A stretch of DNA of 8,879 nt from Acidobacteriota bacterium (GTDB taxonomy: Bacteria; Acidobacteriota; Terriglobia; Terriglobales; Acidobacteriaceae), in NCBI GenBank assembly GCA_021781255.1, contig JAJXXG010000374.1, forward strand, positions 1-8,879, given 5' to 3'. The position numbers and the translations under genes are program-made. This document shows, one piece after another, positions 6,203 through 8,879 of this stretch. Under the pieces are notes generated by a model. That model worked only from the letters and a program-made list of their open reading frames with translations, was not told where the DNA came from and did not search any database. Every line of letters starts with the position of its first letter. The first letter of the stretch is position 1.

Positions 6203-8368
6203 CTACTTCTTGCCCTCATCCTTTATCCCGCGGAACTTCAGCATTGGCTCGATGCTCGGCTTCCCACCCAGCCACGCCTCATACATCTTCTCCAGATCCT
6301 CGGTATTGCCGCGTGAAAGCACCATCTGCCTGAAGCGGTCGCCGTTGGCGCGCGTCATCCCGCCATGATCCAGAAACCACTGGAAAGCGTCGTCGTCCAG
6401 CATCTCGCTCCACAGGTAGGCGTAGTAACCGGCTTGGTAGCCGTTAGCCCAGATGTGCAGAAAATAGGTGGAGCGGTAACGCGGCGGCAGGTAGCTGATC
6501 TTAAGGTGCGTCCGCTCGAGCGCCTCCGTCTCGAACGTGTCGGGATTTTCGAGCGTTGTGCTCGCCGGCAGCGTGTGCCACTGCATGTCCAGCTCAGCCG
6601 CGGCAAGAATCTCCGTCAGGTCGTAACCCTGATTGAAAGTCTTCGATTTTTGAATCTTCGCCGCTAGCTCCGCGGGCATGGGCTCGCCGGTTTTGTAATG
6701 CTTTGCGTAGTGCGCAAAGACCGCCGGATAGCTGGCCCAGTGTTCGTTGAACTGCGAGGGAAACTCGACAAAATCGCGCGGCACCTGCGTGCCCGAAAGG
6801 CTGGGATACACGGTGTTGGCAAGCATGCCGTGCAGCGCGTGGCCGAACTCGTGGAACATTGTGGTCACATCGTCGAAGCTGAGCAGCGCCGGCTGCCCCG
6901 GCGCGGGCATTTCGAAGTTGGCCACATTGAAAACCACCGGCAACTGGCCGAGCAGTTTCGACTCGCCTGCCAGGTTGTCCATCCATGCTCCGCCATTTTT
7001 GTTGTCGCGCTTGAAGTAGTCGCAGTACCACAGCGCCAGCGGCTTGCCATCCGCATCGAAAACCTCAAACACGCGCACGTCCGGCTGATAAACCGGAATG
7101 TCTTTGCGCTCTTTAAACGTGAGGCCGTAAAGCTCGTGCGCGGCATAGAAGACACCGTTTTCGAGCACGTTGTTCAGCTCGAAGTAGGGCTTTACCTGCG
7201 ACTCGTCCAAATCGTATTTGGCTTTGCGCACCTGCTCGGCATAGAACTCCCAGTCCCACGGCTCCAGCGTGAAGCCGCCATGCTGCGCGTCAATCAGGGC
7301 CTGGATGTCTTTGGCCTCGCCTGCGGCCCTCGCCGTCGACGCTGGCACCAGCGCATCCATAAAATGGATCGCCGTCTCAGGCGTTTTCGCCATCTGGTCA
7401 GTCAAATTCCACGCTGCATAGTTCGGGAACCCCAACAGCGCGCCTTTCTCGGCGCGAAGCTGCGCCAGCCGCGCAATGGTCGCGCGCGTATCGTTGGTGT
7501 CGCCGTGTTCGCAGCGGTTCCAGGAGTTCTCAAAGATCTCCTTGCGCGTGGCGCGATCGGTGAGGAACGTCAGATCGGGCTGCTGCGTGGTATTTTGCAG
7601 CGGCACCCGCCAGCCTTGCTGCTTGCGCGCATGGGCATCCTGTGCGGCCGCGGCTATCTGCGCTTCGCTCAGCCCGGCCAGCGCCTTGGGATCGGCGGTT
7701 GAATACGCGCCCGCCTTCGTTGCAGCCAGCAGCTTGTTCATAAAGGCGTTCTCAAGCGTCGAATCTTCTTCGTTGATCGTCTTCAGCCTGGCTTTGTCCG
7801 CGTCGGAGAGATTAGCCCCGGCCTTCACAAACTGCTGGTAGTCATACTCCACCAGCCGCAGCGACTCGGGATCGAGATGGAGCGAAGCGCGCTTCTCGTA
7901 GATCGCCTTCACGCGCGCAAACAGTTTGGCGTTCAGGTAAATTGCGTCCTGATGCGCGGCCAGCCGCGGCGCCTCGTACTCCTGCACCTTCTGCAAGTCG
8001 TCATCGGTGTTTGCGCCGGTGACGCAGTTGAACGCGGCCATCGCACGGTCAAGCAACTGGCCCGATCGTTCCAGCGCCACCAGCGTGTTTTCAAAGGTCG
8101 GCGGCGCGGGGTTGTTGGCAATCGCCTCCACTTCCTCGATCTGCTTCGCCATGCCGGCGTCGATCGCCGGCTGGTAATCGCTGTCTTTGATCTTGTCGAA
8201 GGGCGGCGCCTTGAACGGCAGCGTGCTGGGCGCGTAAAAGGGATTGCTTGGGCCAAAACTGACTTCGGCAGGTAACGTTTGTGCGGCTGCGGCAGCCGCT
8301 CCCATAGCAATCGAGATTCCTGTGGTCAAAATACTCCTCTTTATCCAATTGGCTTCGTGCTGCATCAT
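6203..8368 (-). CDS. dcp: Exported M3-family zinc metallopeptidase (dipeptidyl carboxypeptidase Dcp type)
   Basis: The 721-aa product hydrolyses short peptides; Dcp enzymes release C-terminal dipeptides. A signal peptide is visible (KR at 10-11, then SILTTGISIAMGAAAAAA, cleavage about 29-30), so it should act in the periplasm or outside. The helical N-terminal region (about 50-250) includes PTFENTLVALERSG, typical of M3. The catalytic site is FHEFGHALHG: H506, E507 and H510, with E535 of DFVEFPSQ as third zinc ligand. The substrate-binding tyrosine region reads RYRSTYFLHIWANGYQAGYYAYLW (630-653). Length is close to Dcp and oligopeptidase A plus a leader. Two adjacent ATGs exist (8368 and 8365). 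A weak GAGGGG lies 11 bases upstream of the first. The C-terminus ends in charged residues. Substrate preference between Dcp and oligopeptidase A is inferred from overall resemblance only. It is transcribed toward ligA and away from the YdjM-like gene. Confidence 0.92.
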   Translation of the reverse strand: MMQHEANWIKRSILTTGISIAMGAAAAAAQTLPAEVSFGPSNPFYAPSTLPFKAPPFDKIKDSDYQPAIDAGMAKQIEEVEAIANNPAPPTFENTLVALERSGQLLDRAMAAFNCVTGANTDDDLQKVQEYEAPRLAAHQDAIYLNAKLFARVKAIYEKRASLHLDPESLRLVEYDYQQFVKAGANLSDADKARLKTINEEDSTLENAFMNKLLAATKAGAYSTADPKALAGLSEAQIAAAAQDAHARKQQGWRVPLQNTTQQPDLTFLTDRATRKEIFENSWNRCEHGDTNDTRATIARLAQLRAEKGALLGFPNYAAWNLTDQMAKTPETAIHFMDALVPASTARAAGEAKDIQALIDAQHGGFTLEPWDWEFYAEQVRKAKYDLDESQVKPYFELNNVLENGVFYAAHELYGLTFKERKDIPVYQPDVRVFEVFDADGKPLALWYCDYFKRDNKNGGAWMDNLAGESKLLGQLPVVFNVANFEMPAPGQPALLSFDDVTTMFHEFGHALHGMLANTVYPSLSGTQVPRDFVEFPSQFNEHWASYPAVFAHYAKHYKTGEPMPAELAAKIQKSKTFNQGYDLTEILAAAELDMQWHTLPASTTLENPDTFETEALERTHLKISYLPPRYRSTYFLHIWANGYQAGYYAYLWSEMLDDDAFQWFLDHGGMTRANGDRFRQMVLSRGNTEDLEKMYEAWLGGKPSIEPMLKFRGIKDEGKK

Positions 8369-8409
8369 GGCGGTATGGGCCCCTCAAACGGCCTTTCAAT
8401 TCTTCCCTG

Positions 8410-8415
8410 ATTGTA
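8410..8415 (-). promoter_or_regulatory. Possible -10 (TACAAT) for the M3 peptidase gene
   Basis: Minus-strand TACAAT lies 41 bases before the ATG at 8368, leaving a leader of about 35 bases. The region 17 bases further upstream (GGCAAA) is a poor -35. This is the only good -10-like hexamer I noted in the 143-base divergent region 8369-8511. A TTGCCC at 8459-8464 might serve the other direction, but no good -10 follows it. Confidence 0.3.
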
Positions 8416-8511
8416 GGCGAACCGCGCCCCGCTTTGCCTAACCAGTTCGGCGCAATTCTTGCCCCGCCACCGAACCCATGTGTCATTCTCTAAGCAGGAT
8501 CGTCTGCATTC

Positions 8512-8879
8512 ATGGAACCAGTTACGCACTTCCTCACTGGCGCCTGCATGGGCCGCGCCGGATTCAACCGCAAGACGCGGTATGCCACTCTGGCTGCAGT
8601 ACTGGCCGCGGAGGCCGCCGATCTTGACGTTCTTTGGGGATTCGCCGGCCCGGTCGAGGAACTCAAACACCATCGCGGCATCACGCATACGTTCTGGGCC
8701 GTGCCGGTTGTCGCCGGGGTGGTGGTGGCAGCAGTATGGATCTTTCACCGCTGGCGGGCAGCACGAACCAAGCGTGCCCCTGTCATCCTGAACGGAGCAA
8801 AGCAGAGTCGAAGGAGCTTTTTCAAGCTATGGCGAAAGGGCGGCACAGCACAAACCCTGGAGTCCGTCGCTCAGCTCGG
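8512..8879 (+). CDS. YdjM-like (DUF457 / COG1988) membrane-bound metal-dependent hydrolase family protein, 3' truncated
   Basis: The frame opens at ATG 8512 and stays open to the window edge (122 codons plus two bases), so the C-terminus is missing. The N-terminus MEPVTHFLTGACMGRAG, the EAADLDVLWG block (34-43) and HHRGITHT (53-60) are the conserved His/Asp motifs of the YdjM family, whose members are annotated as membrane-bound metal-dependent hydrolases without a firm substrate. A first membrane helix runs about 61-79 (FWAVPVVAGVVVAAVWIFH) and is followed by a basic loop. From residue 90 the loop is encoded by repeat-like DNA (VILNGAKQSRRS). Downstream helices expected in this family are not reached. 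A weak AGGA lies 12 bases before the ATG. The gene is divergent from the M3 peptidase gene. Whether the frame really continues to a normal C-terminus or the repeat disrupts it cannot be judged here. Confidence 0.75.
   Translation, partial: MEPVTHFLTGACMGRAGFNRKTRYATLAAVLAAEAADLDVLWGFAGPVEELKHHRGITHTFWAVPVVAGVVVAAVWIFHRWRAARTKRAPVILNGAKQSRRSFFKLWRKGGTAQTLESVAQL
8781..8817 (+). repeat. Dispersed-repeat-like sequence within the YdjM-like gene
   Basis: The stretch begins TGTCATCCTGAACGGAGC and ends AGTCGAAGGAGC. It closely resembles a dispersed motif I recall from acidobacterial and other environmental genomes, of the form GTCATCCTGAGCGnAGC...GTCGAAGGA. That motif usually lies between genes; here it lies inside an open frame, encoding part of a cytoplasmic loop. 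The family identification is from memory. Confidence 0.55.

Noticed and set aside
6698..7702. Plus-strand open frame opposite the M3 peptidase gene (334 codons)
   Set aside because: It overlaps the conserved catalytic part of the peptidase on the other strand and resembles no protein family.

Overview
The window is GC-rich and closely packed. Its protein content points to the phylum Acidobacteriota, probably class Terriglobia. The main evidence is a secreted von Willebrand A protein of the acidobacterial VWFA-related type, a divergent Lgt-like membrane protein in front of an RluA pseudouridine synthase, and a YdjM-like membrane protein beginning MEPVTHFLTGACMGRAGFNRK. This assignment rests on recalled family patterns, not on a database search.

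Layout, left to right. Bases 1-236 are the 3' end of a thioredoxin-like gene (+). Bases 237-676 hold no protein gene. They contain a good sigma-70-type promoter and then a roughly 195-nt segment that folds by hand into one long rod with a central bubble, and I propose it is a 6S RNA gene. Bases 677-2745 carry an Lgt-like gene and an RluA-family gene, overlapping by ATGA. Bases 2776-3831 encode the exported VWA protein, followed by a clear intrinsic terminator at 3887-3909. On the minus strand, ligA (NAD-dependent DNA ligase, 6101 to 3990) lies downstream of a secreted M3 metallopeptidase gene (8368 to 6203). Divergent from the latter, a YdjM-like membrane protein gene starts at 8512 (+) and runs off the window.

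These are mostly housekeeping functions: replication ligase, RNA modification, peptide turnover and thiol chemistry. I see no phage, CRISPR, transposase, restriction or other defence genes, and no obvious multi-gene novel system. The noteworthy items are: (i) the 6S-like RNA; (ii) the Lgt homologue, which appears to lack most of the canonical catalytic signature; (iii) two genes, RluA and the YdjM-like gene, that carry repeat-like DNA in frame inside the coding sequence; and (iv) three genes whose -10 box lies 7-9 bases before the ATG, suggesting leaderless or nearly leaderless transcripts.
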